64,000 nt of DNA. It comes from Cliona cf. orientalis. Lineage: Eukaryota; Porifera; Demospongiae; Clionaida; Clionaidae. Below are positions 11,241 through 23,032 of this stretch, piece after piece; the stretch's first letter is position 1, and every line of letters starts with the position of its first letter. The stretch covers positions 8,882,899 to 8,946,898 of the forward strand of contig OZ005694.1 of the NCBI GenBank assembly GCA_963930775.1, written 5' to 3'. The translations under genes were made by a program, and so were the position numbers. The notes beneath the pieces are model-generated. The model did no database searches. It had not been told where the DNA came from and worked only from the letters and a program-made list of their open reading frames with translations.

Positions 11241-12206
11241 CTAGTTGATTAGATGAAGTTCTTGCTCCAACTGTGTCAGTTGTTTCATGAAGGCCTCGTT
11301 TGGCTGCACGGAGGAGGGTCTGGTCTGTCGAAGTCTCTCCAGTGCTCTGTCCAGAGGTAGCCTCTCCTTATGCATCACATACGCCATAGCTATGGACGTC
11401 GAACGAGAAATTCCTGCATTGCTGTGCTTGGATAGATTAGAGCCTTTTCTCCCGACGACCCTTACCAATCAACGGTAGGTAAAGGTCGTCGAGTCAACAG
11501 GTCCATTGATAGGTAAAGGTCGTCGGACGAAAAAGGCGGTTGGCTTGATTAAGGGGAACATTATGAAGCAGTAGCATTACAGCCAGGCTTACCAGTGAAT
11601 CAGTACAGTGCCCTTCTCTCTCAGTCAACGGTCAATAAATCTCTCACATGTCGGATAGTGAACGAGAAGGTCTTGAGTTGCATCATCCAACATCTCAACA
11701 GTCAGATAAATAAAGTCCTACAAACACAGATATATACTGTTTCTTTAAATATTTAAATGAGAAATAAACACATAAAGTCATGTATATTATAAGTCTTCAA
11801 CTCAACTACTATAAAGCTTACATCTGTGAATGCATTGGGCACCCCATAAGCCACATTGAGTATGTGTGTGACTCCTAGTTCCTTAAGCCTGGCACAGTCG
11901 TGAGCCACGTCTTGTGATCCGACCAGGAGCCGTTCAGTGGCCACACCCACTGTCTTGTCTGGGGTGAAGTCTGGACAGAATCCCAGTCCTTGACCTGATT
12001 CTTCGACACCGGTGATGACTGCATCACCCGACCTGGTCCTCTTCTGTGAAAATAAAAACCAGATTGTGATCCGGGGGAATGCCCCCCCCCCCCCCCCCCC
12101 AAAGTACATGCCTATAATACCTTTTTCCATCAGCTGTGGTGAGATTGGTATCCACTGATTTCAGTGATTTTCCATCAAACTTCTTGATGTCGGATAGAAA
12201 GGACAT
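11241..12206 (-). CDS. DUSP19: DUSP19-like dual-specificity phosphatase with in-frame TGA
   Basis: Exons 12121-12206, 11822-12038, 11593-11717, 11241-11421; 609 bases (203 codons), human DUSP19 being of similar size. The exon 2 acceptor was chosen to keep frame. The stretch LLVGSQDVAHDC, then GVTHILNVAYGVPNAF, closely follows human DUSP19 (SKRP1), a JNK-pathway scaffold phosphatase. The catalytic signature is split over exons 3 and 4: VLIHC plus NAGISRST, giving HC-X5-R with the nucleophile Cys and Arg present. Between FIDR and LREKGTVLIHC there is an in-frame TGA at 11,625-11,627, before the catalytic Cys. Everything after it remains well conserved, so the stop is recent, a sequencing error, or bypassed. 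Start codons of this gene and SAMHD1b are only 209 bases apart on opposite strands. Confidence 0.75.
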
Positions 12207-12415
12207 GCCTCAGTGTATGATTACGTGGAAATGGTCGTCGTTGTTACAAGTGAAGATTCGATATACGCATGCGTAAAGTCACCTAAAATTAATGTGCTCA
12301 TGAATATGGTCAACTACAGGATGTGAATCTGTAATTGGTTTGCGCAATTTGCGCAGTTGAACTGACTATATACCACTACCAGCGCTGCAGAGAGCTAGTC
12401 GGATCGTGTATCGAG
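12207..12415. promoter_or_regulatory. bidirectional promoter, DUSP19 / SAMHD1b
   Basis: The 209 bases between two divergent start codons must contain both promoters and 5' leaders. The SAMHD1b side (cgcatgcgtaaagtcacc and neighbours) is repeated almost base for base before SAMHD1d (about 21,786-21,966), showing the promoter was duplicated with the gene. No TATA box stands out; an inverted cgcatgcg stands at about 12,265. Confidence 0.5.
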
Positions 12416-15400
12416 ATGGCTAGCCAGACCGCAAACTTGGACTTGGATCGCATCGTCGGAGAGATTAATCCTAACAGTCCAACAGCCCTTATTCAAGCTG
12501 CACGTATACTTCACTACTGCGGAAAAGAGGACGACGATCTAAAATCAAAGCTTGAAGCTTGTGATACAGGTAAGCTTACTAATAGTACGCAAAATTTAAC
12601 AATTTAATAATTAACGCGCGAATAATATTTCCGCGTCGCAGAAATTTCAGAGCTACAACGCCGCGGTCATGGCTCAATTCGTGTAAGCCTGAATATACAT
12701 ATTTCCATATAATATAATTTATCTATTCCACGTCGGTGTAGTTGATTAATGATGCAATTCATGGTCCTATTGAGTTGAGTCCTTTGATACATAAAATCAT
12801 CAATACACCAGAATTTCACCGACTCAAGGATATCAAACAACTAGGTTACTATGATTGAAAATGACGATACGATTGATACCATCATAATAATCTTACAGGA
12901 GCAGCTAATTATGTTTATCCAGGGGCAAATCATACCAGATTTGACCATTCTATTGGGTAAGAAAAAAAATCAGGATGTGACTTGACATTGGTTGCCATAG
13001 CTAACTGGGATTCGATTGTTAAGAAACATTTTCTCTATAGTGTATTCTATCTTGCTGGAGAATTTGCTCGACACCTACAAAGGCAGGCACAAGATGACTT
13101 TCCCTCAGAACGTGAAACTTTGTTCACTAATGGAGAAGTTATCTGTGCTGAAATAGCAGGACTTTGTCATGACTTAGGTGAGTTTTGCAAGCTTAAGGCT
13201 ATGTAGCTTTAAATAAGTACTATCATAATGCTAGTCATTGACTATGATTTATTATAGGACATGGCCCTTTCTCTCACCTTTTTCAACATTATGTCATGAC
13301 ACTGGAGGTAAGGTTATGGCACCACATGATTGCAACGTTACTATAGTACTCAAACTAGTCAATGTACTTGTCAATGATGTATACTCGTAGCATGAAGATC
13401 TTTCTGTGAGTATATTGAAGAAGCTGATATCAGATAATATCAACGTACTGGCAGAGTTTGTCTGTTCAAAAGAGGGTCTGGGGATTAATGAATTTAAGCT
13501 GATAGAACTCATGATTCAGCCACCAAAAATGGGCAACAAACTTCCTGAACCATGGACAAAGAGAGAGTTTCTGTGCGAGGTTAGCTGATCATGCATGTAC
13601 GTAGATACCCTATGTTTATTGCTATCATTGATATTCAGATTGTTGCTAACAAGTCAACTGGTGTCGATGTTGATAAATGGGACTACTATGCTAGGGACTG
13701 TCATTATCTTGGAGTTAGCTACTAGTGATTTTCAAGCAAGGTAGTTAAAACAACTTTCCGTGAACACATTGAGAAGCTATAAGAGCCATGCATGCAGACA
13801 TCATTTTTTCTAACTTATGTGTAATAAAAGTTATGGCATGGGATTGAGTGCCAAGATATAAAGTATCGTGATCCATATAGCTTGTATAGTACACCAGCTA
13901 AAGCTGGATAAAATTAATGATGCATGCATGTGTATCTGTAATACAGACGTTGCATGTTCCTTGGCCGAATAGTTGAGACTGCTTCTGGTGATCACCATAT
14001 TGCATTTCGTGACAAGGTAGTTATACAATAGCTAATATTATCTTTGATCTATAACAGTTTTCTATCAATACTAAGGAGCTGGACAACATCTATGGGATGT
14101 TCCGGACACGAGCCATTCTTCATCAAAAGGCATACCAACATAAGACGATCAAAGCTGTCGAAAGAATGTGCGTACATAATTTGTATGGTATAATCAACAC
14201 CTGGATGAGCAAGTTAATACATGATATCATACAATCGGGGCATTTATACTACAGGATTGCGGATGCTATTAATGAAGTACAAAATCTACCGCTAATTCAG
14301 ATATTGGGAAGGTTAATAATGTAGATATCTGCTTTAAGTTATTACCTTTAGTAATAATTATTATCATACTGCAGTGAAGTGGCTGTATCTATTAAGACCG
14401 CTTTAGAAGAGGCAGAAAAAGGCCATCTTGGATCATACTTAGCAATAACTGACTCAATTCTTGGAGTAATAAAGTGTTGTCCAATGCTTTTAGCAACGGA
14501 TAAAGTATCTCTAACGAATGTATGATTGTACAAGTACATAAATTACAATAATACTGTATCATGTATTACATGCAGGCAAAAGACATACTAAAGAGAATTG
14601 AAGCAAGAGATTTGTATCATTGTTCCTGGAAAGTTCGAATTCCAAAGATTTCACATCCATCAATACCTGGTGCTTCTCAAAAAGTGGATGATGGAGGTAA
14701 TCTCTGGCGAGCATTAATGGCAATTAGTAAACAGCCAGAGGGGGAGTCTATTAATGCATTCCTGACACCAGAGAAACAAGAGACGATCAAAGAGAAACAC
14801 CTTTGGGTCCCAGTGAGTGCAATATGCATGCAACATCCTGTATAGTACAAGCATTATGCATGTGTGCATACAGATTGAGAAAATTAAACTCCTATCTGAA
14901 ATGAATGACAACCCAATTGATGGAATTCTCTTTTACAAGAAACCTAAGAGTGGAAATAATATAGAATTACTTACCAAGAGAGAAGTTCAAGAAATGGTAT
15001 ATAATATTATAATATTACAAGAGTAGCAGCTGTTTATCCCTGCATCAATGACTTTCCCAAGAATAACAAGAATATATAGCAGCTGTTTATCCCTACATCA
15101 ATAACTTTCCCAAGAATACAAGTATGTTTAATGACACAATCATGGGATAATGTGGCTAGTATGCATGATCATCTATTAACAGTACATGCTCACAAAACAT
15201 AGAGACATAGTTCATGCACACACTGTATCCTGCCTGGGCAAGATTGTCCATTAGTACCGTGCGCATGCGCAGATGGAAGCGGTTGCAGAGGCCACACCCC
15301 TTGGCAAAGCAAGCAAGTGTACGTGCTATGGCAACGTTCTCGCTCTGCCCGAACGTTGCTACCGGACTACTGAAAGGTATGAACAGACCTCGCCTCTCGC

Positions 15401-16053
15401 TTCGCTCGAGGCTCGGTGGCTAGCGCCAACGCCTGCTTAACAGGCCTTTCGAAACGCGCGGCGCTTTCGCGCCGATCGTTCGATCGACAATGCGTCTCTA
15501 GCTGTAGCTATGGCCCGAGGCACTCTTCTTTAGTGCACACGTTACTTCTTTGTGCACACGGCCCTACAGTTTTGACCAATCCTGAGCCTTGTAGTGCGGC
15601 TCGTTCATAGCAACCGGGCGCATCCAAGACGCGTATCCATGCCCTCATGTAATGACACGGACTATATAAGAAAAATGACCGTCTGAAAAATATTTTTCGT
15701 TGTATATAGTATAATTATTATAGTGAAAATATTGAATTTATACTATAATTATTACTCTCATCATGTATGTACGTACATAATGTATAGACATCATTACTAG
15801 TGGTTCCACAAGCCTTCATTGAATGCGAAGTTAGAGTATATGATAAGCGAAGATTAAAGGATCGTGCAAAGGATGATGAAGAAGCATTAAGGTATTATAG
15901 TATAGTCAATGTATACATTAATTTTATAGCTCTTAATAATAATTAATAATGTTCATCAGGGATGCTTTAATCAGCTGGAAAAGAAATGCTGAAATAAAGC
16001 ACAATGGAGCCAGTGGAACTAGCCATGTTCTAGCTAACCAGAATGAAATCTGA
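12416..16053 (+). pseudogene. SAMHD1-like dNTPase, paralog b, frameshifted
   Basis: Exons 12416-12569, 12642-12682, 12742-12844, 12899-12956, 13041-13177, 13258-13307, 13391-13579, 13639-13740, 13947-14016, 14076-14167, 14255-14311, 14375-14519, 14576-14812, 14874-14996, 15788-15891, 15960-16053. Very close to paralog d throughout ([14 protein letters not shown] against [14 protein letters not shown]). HD motifs are present: [37 protein letters not shown]. Exon 8 has four extra bases relative to d, just after CHYLGV, giving an immediate TAG (13,723-13,725). Exon lengths sum to 1,756, one over a multiple of three, and become divisible by three (584 codons) without the four bases. The stop falls in the middle of the catalytic domain, so it is most likely a recent pseudogene or a sequence error. 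Nothing else in the gene is decayed. An insert of roughly 0.7 kb widens the intron before exon 15. Confidence 0.85.
14997..15787. other. enlarged intron of SAMHD1b with inserted GC-rich DNA
   Basis: The same intron is 51 bases in paralog d. Here it holds a tandem pair of about 47 bases (agcagctgtttatccc type, 15,027-15,118) and a GC-rich block (about 15,230-15,640) unlike its AT-rich surroundings. No protein family was recognised in the block. Confidence 0.5.
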
Positions 16054-16345
16054 GACTTAGTCTACAACTAGCAATTAATCTGATTTATAATAATATGTAG
16101 TGCAATAATATAATAATATTATAATATATAATTATGTACTATATACTGCTGAAAAAAGTTATAGCTATAGCTATATATTTGATACTATTTGATGCACTAA
16201 ATAAATACAAATAATTAAAAAAAAGCAAGCCTTGCTGCATGCTACGTACTTAAATTCTACAGACTCGTAATAATAATCAGGATCAGCAGATAACATGTGA
16301 TATGCATATCCATGCATGTATGGTAATATTGTTATAATTATATCT

Positions 16346-19300
16346 TCACTGGGTAACAGGTTGGTTCTTTAGAAAATCTCTTATCACCCTGTAAATTGCA
16401 ACAGAGCATTGTTACAGTGACTGCATGTATGGATTTTTGATTATGGATCCATGTACTATAGGTGCATGTTGCACCAATCAGCTGCATGGCATTTAGCTGA
16501 CTATTAATTAATTTTTATGAACTCTATATATATAGTAGCTACAATGTATAATTTTTGCCCAGATTGATAATAACTACAGTGTGGCAGCCAAAACTGCCAC
16601 AATTGGCATAATGCATATCCTGGTTGGTATAAACACATCATAATAATACTATAATATACTATATAGCCGCTAAATTAAGTGCTGTAATACTTGAGGAGTT
16701 AAAATTAATATGACCATTATAATGAGGATTGAACTTACTCAATTATCTTTGAATCATGCTCCTTCCCCAAATCACTGTACACTTTCCACTGAGATACAGA
16801 GAATTCTTTGGGCCGAACTAGGTCTGTGGTTGGCTCACGTATCTGCATGCATGCATGCATGATTATTATATTGTTATTATTGCCAGGGTACTAGTTATAG
16901 TAATTGCAAACCAGTGCAGTATGTTCGCCAAGTTGTGCCGTCATAGGTGTCTGCTTTTCATAAAAGTACACTTTTCTCACGGGATCATTCCGATTCAATG
17001 CTGCAGCCCCAGCTTGCTCACTGACATTCTTGATAGGCTCCGATCCATACTTGTATTTTGCCAGCTGTTCAAAATTGAATGAAATCTTTAACTGGATAAT
17101 CTATAATAATATTAGTCTTTATGCATAGATGCATACATGGACAAATACAGATCGATGAGGCCCAAACTGTTGCACTTCCAGCAGTTTCTGGTCCAATTCT
17201 GCTTGTAGCTCACGTTTCATACCAGTCTATTATTAATAATAGTGATTGTATGTATTGGTAAGGTAGTGCAATGTCATAGTATTAGACATTTTAACACTCA
17301 GCAGCATACATGTATGCATACAATAGCTATATAATATTATTATACTCACAATCTCCTTAACTTCATGGAACATATTATTTCTTTCAGATAAGCGGAGTAA
17401 TAAATCCTGAGCCTGTACTTATAATATTATAGTACACAATGCCATAACTTCATTCATAAACACTTACTTTTTTGAGTTTATTAAGTTTCTGAGGATCATT
17501 ACCACTCAAACCTTCAGGATTAGCTGCTTTGATGACATATACAATGGAATCTGTCAATGCTAAAAAGCCATTAAGCGACCCCGTTGAAGGATCATTAACG
17601 TGCATTTGAGCATCTAACACGGCATCCAAGATACTCTTTTCTTCACCTTCTACTGTGAACTTAACAACATCCGCTGCTAGTGCAATTGCTTGGCACAGCC
17701 TGCATGGAATATGTAATAATATATTATGAGCCTAGTACTAGTTATAATTCCTCAATTTTTTTAATCTAATAATAATACATAAGCTCAGCAGAAATCTTGA
17801 CTTTATGATGTAGAGCTCTTTGAAAAAGGCTACAACGAGTGCGGAACATCCCATATATGTTATTCATTTCCTGTTGGACAAAACTAGATGCCATAAGCAT
17901 AATATTATTATTAATTTTTGCATTCATGTATTATATACCATAATAATAAAACTATATATACCTTCATACGGAAGCATATCATCCAGTTTCCATCAACCTT
18001 AATTACTCGGCTCATTGACATAAGGCGACTACATGGAGAATTACAAAATTAACACAAAAGAATCTATATACTATAATAATAACTTATAGTTACTGTATAC
18101 TTGAAATCAAAATCATGAGCGACACCAATGAAAAGACCGTCTCTGGCAAAGTAGTCCCACTTGTCAACATCTATTCCACAGTACTTGTTTGCAACTATCT
18201 ATAAAATTGAATCCAACAATTATTAACATGCAATTAAACATAAAATATGGGCCATGCAGTTATACCTTTTCTGGTATATATGTGCATGATAATTATTGTT
18301 ACAGTATACTATAATAATTATTATACCATTCCTATAATAATAATACCTGATAAAGAAAGGCTTTGTTTGACCTTAAGAGTTGCTGCTCCGTATCGTAGTG
18401 AACCAGTTCACTGATAAATTCTACATCTGATGAGCTGATACCATAGCTATCAAACTCTAATTTTAACTTTGAGTTGCTGTGGATCCTTTGAAACACCTTT
18501 TTGGAAAGCTTTTCGTGCTATTATTATAGTGATTAATGTATACGATGCTACGAAGTCAACACATTGCCAATTAAAATAGTAGCTATACCTCCCATTCTTG
18601 GGGTACGGTAACCTCCTGATTCTGAATCAGAAATTTATCAGGATACTCAAGCCTGAGTAGTTCATATATTCCATATTCAAACATGTGAGAAAAAGGGCCA
18701 TGACCTATAATAATATAAATTATAATAATATAAATTATTAAGCCTTCATTATGCATGTATGCATGAATATGATATTTCAAGCTATAAATATGAATATGAT
18801 ATTATTTCAAGCTTTAATTATTATATTCTATTACCTAGATCATGAATGAGTCCAGCAATTTCAACGCAAAGGACATCCTTGTCAGTAATGTCGAGTTCCG
18901 GTTGCTTTCTCTGTAGCATTCTAGCAAATTCTCCAGCCAGGTAGCATACACTTAATATTAATAAATTATTATTAGCTAAATACGCTGAAATATACATAAC
19001 TATATCCCATACTATTATATAGGACTGAACCATCTTACCCAATTGAGTGTTCAAATCTTGTATGCCTAGCATTTGAGTACACATAATGAACACCACCTAT
19101 ATGAATATCATATAATTATATTAATTTGCATGCATGCAACGTGTACTATATTACCGGTATTTATTAAATTCCTCAGCGGGCATAATATTATGGTACAGTT
19201 ATTCTGCATGTGTGTACTGTGTGTGTTATTTTTAATAGCACTATATAATATAGGCTTTCAAGATGAATTATGCAGTCTCTGTACATTATGATAGCACTTT

Positions 19301-21482
19301 AGGCTTTTCAAGATGAATTATGCTGTCCCTGCATGTACATAGCACTTTTAAATTAGGCCTTTCAAGATGAATTATGCCGTACAGAGACTGCATAATTCAT
19401 CTTGAAAAGCCTATAGTGCTATTCAGGCACACGTGTGGCTTTCGTTAAAAATATATTGCTCAGGAGTTCTATAGATAGCAACATTTGCTGACTATGGCTA
19501 TTATACCTCTTCAGAATCTTCTTGATTGCACTCGGGACAGCAATGGCTTCTTCTCAAGAAATTCAGTCACTGTGTGGGTCTAGCTAGCTATATAATATCT
19601 CCTAGCCTAAGATTCTTTCTAATTTTGTGTACTAGTCTGCTGATCTGGCATGGATACTGCACACTGACACTGTTTATTAGCTAGCTTACTAGCTCACGCC
19701 GAGGATTTTGCACAATTATTTTAATAGTGTTTCATCGCTTGCATCATGCTATATTAACAGTATATTATACCTAGTTGCTTGATATCATTCAGTCGATGGA
19801 ACTCTGGTGTATCAATGATTTTGCAAAGCAAAGGATGCAGCTCAATTGTTCCATGGATGGGATCATTGAATCTCTAATGAGATATTAATAGAATGATAAT
19901 TAAATTTTACAGGCATTCCACATGCATGATTATCTACATATTATTATCTGATTCAGAGTATATACTGACCCTATACTTTTCTTTCTGGAGAGACTTTAGA
20001 ACAGGTTTAAAGTACTTTAGCCAATAATTATCTTCACCGTGACTGGCTTCACCACGTTGGTATTCAACCTTGAGACATTCAGGATCCTTTTCTTCTAGGA
20101 TGTACCGTTTCAAATGGATGGAGTCACCTGAAGCTATTCAACATAAGAGCATATACGCCAATGGCCAGTATATATAGCTACATATTATGTAACATGCATG
20201 GATGCTGCTAGACCAAACTGCACTGTTTATCATCAGTTTTATGTAGCAACTATAGATTAAATGTGGTTTAAGGAAGTTAAACTAAGTTAACCGCGAATGG
20301 AGCACTTGGCTCCTCTCCCGCCTGTATACGACATGCACGCACGTGCTGGTCATGCGCAGTTCATTGCCCCTGCTAGCTACCTCGTGCTTCAATATCAGCT
20401 ATCTGAGCAGCTGGTGGCTCCCGGTAGTGCGTTTGCCCACCCTGAATACCCTCCCCCTTTTGGTTTCACACTTCCGTCATCTGACGTGATTGAGCCAGGC
20501 CGTGTCGGCAGGACTTGCCTCCCTCTTTACCCCCAAGCATAAGTACAATCCTGGTATGCATGCTACACGTCAGTCGGCTAATAAGCATTAACCGCTTTGT
20601 ATATATCTTCCTGGCTTTCTAGGCCTCAGCTTGATCCTGTGCATGTACTGAGGCCCCACCTGACAGATTGCTTGTCCTGCCCCGGCACGGTCGGGCTCAT
20701 CCTCCAAGGAGAGCAGCGGTATAAGGGTTGCAGCCCACTCTATGTATATGGTAGATATGTTAAGTGCATGCCTGCATGTGGCACGGCCCCTTGCGGCGTC
20801 TCAGCATAATGAGTGGTTAAGAGGTGTTTGCAGAAGGCAATTGCAATATGCACATGCCGGTAATACGGAATATCTGCAAGTATTAATGACTCGGCATGAC
20901 ACATGCAGTGACTTAGTACCTATAAATGTGTGTATATCTATTGTAGCTATTTGTACCTTTTAGCTTGAAAAATTCTTTTCTCACTTTTTCTTTGTCAATC
21001 TTGTTCTGCTGCCATAGTGACTCAAAGGTAGACTCAATCACATCCCAGACATAGTCTTCTGTCCAGTCATAGAAGAACTTCGGTGGGACTTTACTAGGGT
21101 GTGCGTATATATACAAAATATTCATTACTGCTGAGCGAATTCCAAGACATGATGGCTCGCGAAGATTTTTAAATTTCGCGTGGTTGGCGCACCGAGAGCG
21201 TAATTTTTTGCGTGCGCACAACGGCGCACAAAATGGACTCTTTTCCAGAATTAACAGGTACTATGCAATTGCCAAAGCATTCACATGCACCTTGGTATAC
21301 ACTCAGACCGGATGCCATAATATATGTTTGAAATAAGCACGTCAAGAACTAGCATAATAGCTAAGCCGTAAAGTAGGTATCAGTACTCACCTATCCTTCT
21401 TAGCTTTTTTAATTTCAGTCTCAGGCTCGATCGTTTCTGAAGCTCGCTTTCGTTCTCTTCGTAATTCCGAGTCCGGCTCCAT
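16346..21482 (-). CDS. SAMHD1: SAMHD1-like dNTPase, divergent paralog c
   Basis: Exons (high to low): 21391-21482, 20957-21093, 19970-20127, 19771-19873, 19039-19096, 18835-18950, 18589-18704, 18347-18517, 18101-18198, 17962-18028, 17779-17870, 17468-17699, 17350-17412, 17149-17226, 16912-17091, 16739-16842, 16346-16388; 1,908 bases, 635 aa, intact frame. The N-terminus ([20 protein letters not shown]) could be a SAM-like segment, which the other paralogs lack. Metal ligands are kept: [32 protein letters not shown]. The following residues are GLFIG where relatives have CHYLG. The helix with the pocket Arg reads [15 protein letters not shown], so the Tyr and Gln equivalent to human Y374 and Q375 are Leu and His. 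The allosteric triad aligns to D, H, N. This is the most diverged of the five, oriented against its neighbours and head-to-head with paralog d. Altered substrate range or a regulatory role is an inference. Confidence 0.85.
19241..19427. repeat. tandem-plus-inverted repeat in SAMHD1c intron
   Basis: The unit ttcaagatgaattatgc occurs three times in direct orientation (about 19,258, 19,308, 19,360) and once inverted (about 19,390-19,412). The outer arms (tgcagtctctgtac and its complement) can pair as a hairpin. No coding sequence. Confidence 0.7.
20280..20810. other. GC-rich inserted block in SAMHD1c intron
   Basis: Base composition differs sharply from the surrounding AT-rich intron. An 81-codon open frame (20,297-20,542) reads proline- and alanine-rich protein that I do not recognise, and there are no splice sites tying it to paralog c. 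It may be a fragment of a mobile element. Confidence 0.35.
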
Positions 21483-21966
21483 CTTCGATGAACTGAGCTG
21501 AAAACTTATTGGATAACGTCTAAGCTTGTACATGCGCATACGCTAGCCTGCATTGCATTTAGAGTAGGCACTGTCGATAGGCGTGGCTACGAAAGCTATA
21601 GTTAATATCATTATACACAATGGATACAGATACGAATAAAAGAGCACAAAAATCGCCATATCTCGAGATCTAGGCACCTGAGCGACTCCCATCTCGAATC
21701 AGTCCAATTTGGCAAAAAATTGGCTTCATGCATATATTAAATAATTCAATACTAGTCAAACATCATTGCTATGATAATACTAGTGCCTTAGGCATGATTA
21801 TGTGGAAATGGTCGTTGTTGTTACAAGTGCAGATTCGATACACGCATGCGTAAAGTCACCTAAATGTGCATGTGGTTCATGAATATGGTTAAGTACAGGA
21901 TGTGAATCTGTAATGAATTGAACTGACTACCAGCGCTGCAGAAAGCTAGTCAGATCGCGTATCGAG
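21483..21966. promoter_or_regulatory. head-to-head promoter region, SAMHD1c / SAMHD1d
   Basis: 484 bases between divergent start codons. The part next to paralog d (from about 21,786) is a copy of the SAMHD1b upstream region and begins close to where the DUSP19 start codon would be, marking the left breakpoint of the b/d duplication. Confidence 0.5.
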
Positions 21967-23000
21967 ATGGCAAGTCAGACCACAAACTTGGACTTGGATC
22001 GCATCGTCAGAGAGATTAATCCTAACAGTCCAACAGCCCTTGTTCAAGCTGCACGTATACTTCACTACTGCGGAAAAAAGGACGACGATCTAAAATCAAA
22101 GCTTGGAGCTTGCAATACAGGTAAGCTTACTACGCAACATTATTAACGATTACTAATGCGAATAATATTTCGCGTCGCAGAAATTTCAGAGTTACAGCGT
22201 CGCGGTCATGGCTCAATTTGTGTAAGCACACTGCCGGTAATTCTATCATACCTGCTCCATATCGGAATATATTTAATATTGTAGTTGATTAATGATGCAA
22301 TTCATGGTCCTATTGAGTTGAGCCCTTTGATGTATAAAATCATCAACACACCAGAATTTCACCGACTCAAGGATATCAAACAGCTAGGTTACTATGATTG
22401 AAAATGAGAGGAGTGATGGCATGCTGTCATAATAATAATATTATTATAGGAGCAGCTAATTATGTGTATCCAGGGGCAAATCATACCAGATTTGACCATT
22501 CTATTGGGTAAGAAAATTAAATCAGGATAATGTGGCCGATATTAAATTGGGATCATTATTCTATAGTGTATTTTACCTTGCTGGAGAATTTGCTCGACAC
22601 CTACAAAGGCAGGCACAAGAGGACTTTCCCTCAAAATGTGAAACTTTATTCACCAATGGAGAAGTTATCTGTGCTGAAATAGCAGGACTTTGTCATGATT
22701 TAGGTGCGTTACATTTTGTATTGTCTTGGTTCAGGCATTACTTTTATAATTACTCTTATGCTAGTCATATATACTAATTATCATAGAGTCGGTAGACTCT
22801 ATAAGTAGGGATGGCCCGGACACTCCATATACATAATACATTACAAATACCCAAATATCTCAAAACAGGTAACTTTATGAAATTTCTAAGTGTCAAAATC
22901 GGAATCTCCAGCAAATTATCTATCTATTGAGACCAAGATCATTCATCAAAACAATTGTACATGCTAGAACCAGATGTTCAAAGAAATAGCCATTTGTCAT

Positions 23001-23032
<32 letters not shown>

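Noticed and set aside
11625-11627. Selenocysteine reading of the DUSP19 TGA
   Set aside because: The catalytic Cys is separate and present downstream, and the codon replaces a non-catalytic position; no SECIS was identified.
11875-12102. Alternative frame through DUSP19 exon 2 (RRGPGRVMQSSPV)
   Set aside because: The other frame matches DUSP19 closely (LLVGSQDVAHDC); this one is a shadow.
13579-13740. Using the inner gttagc donor at 13,714 to rescue paralog b
   Set aside because: It ends exon 8 in phase 0, and the next exon then runs into a stop within a few codons.
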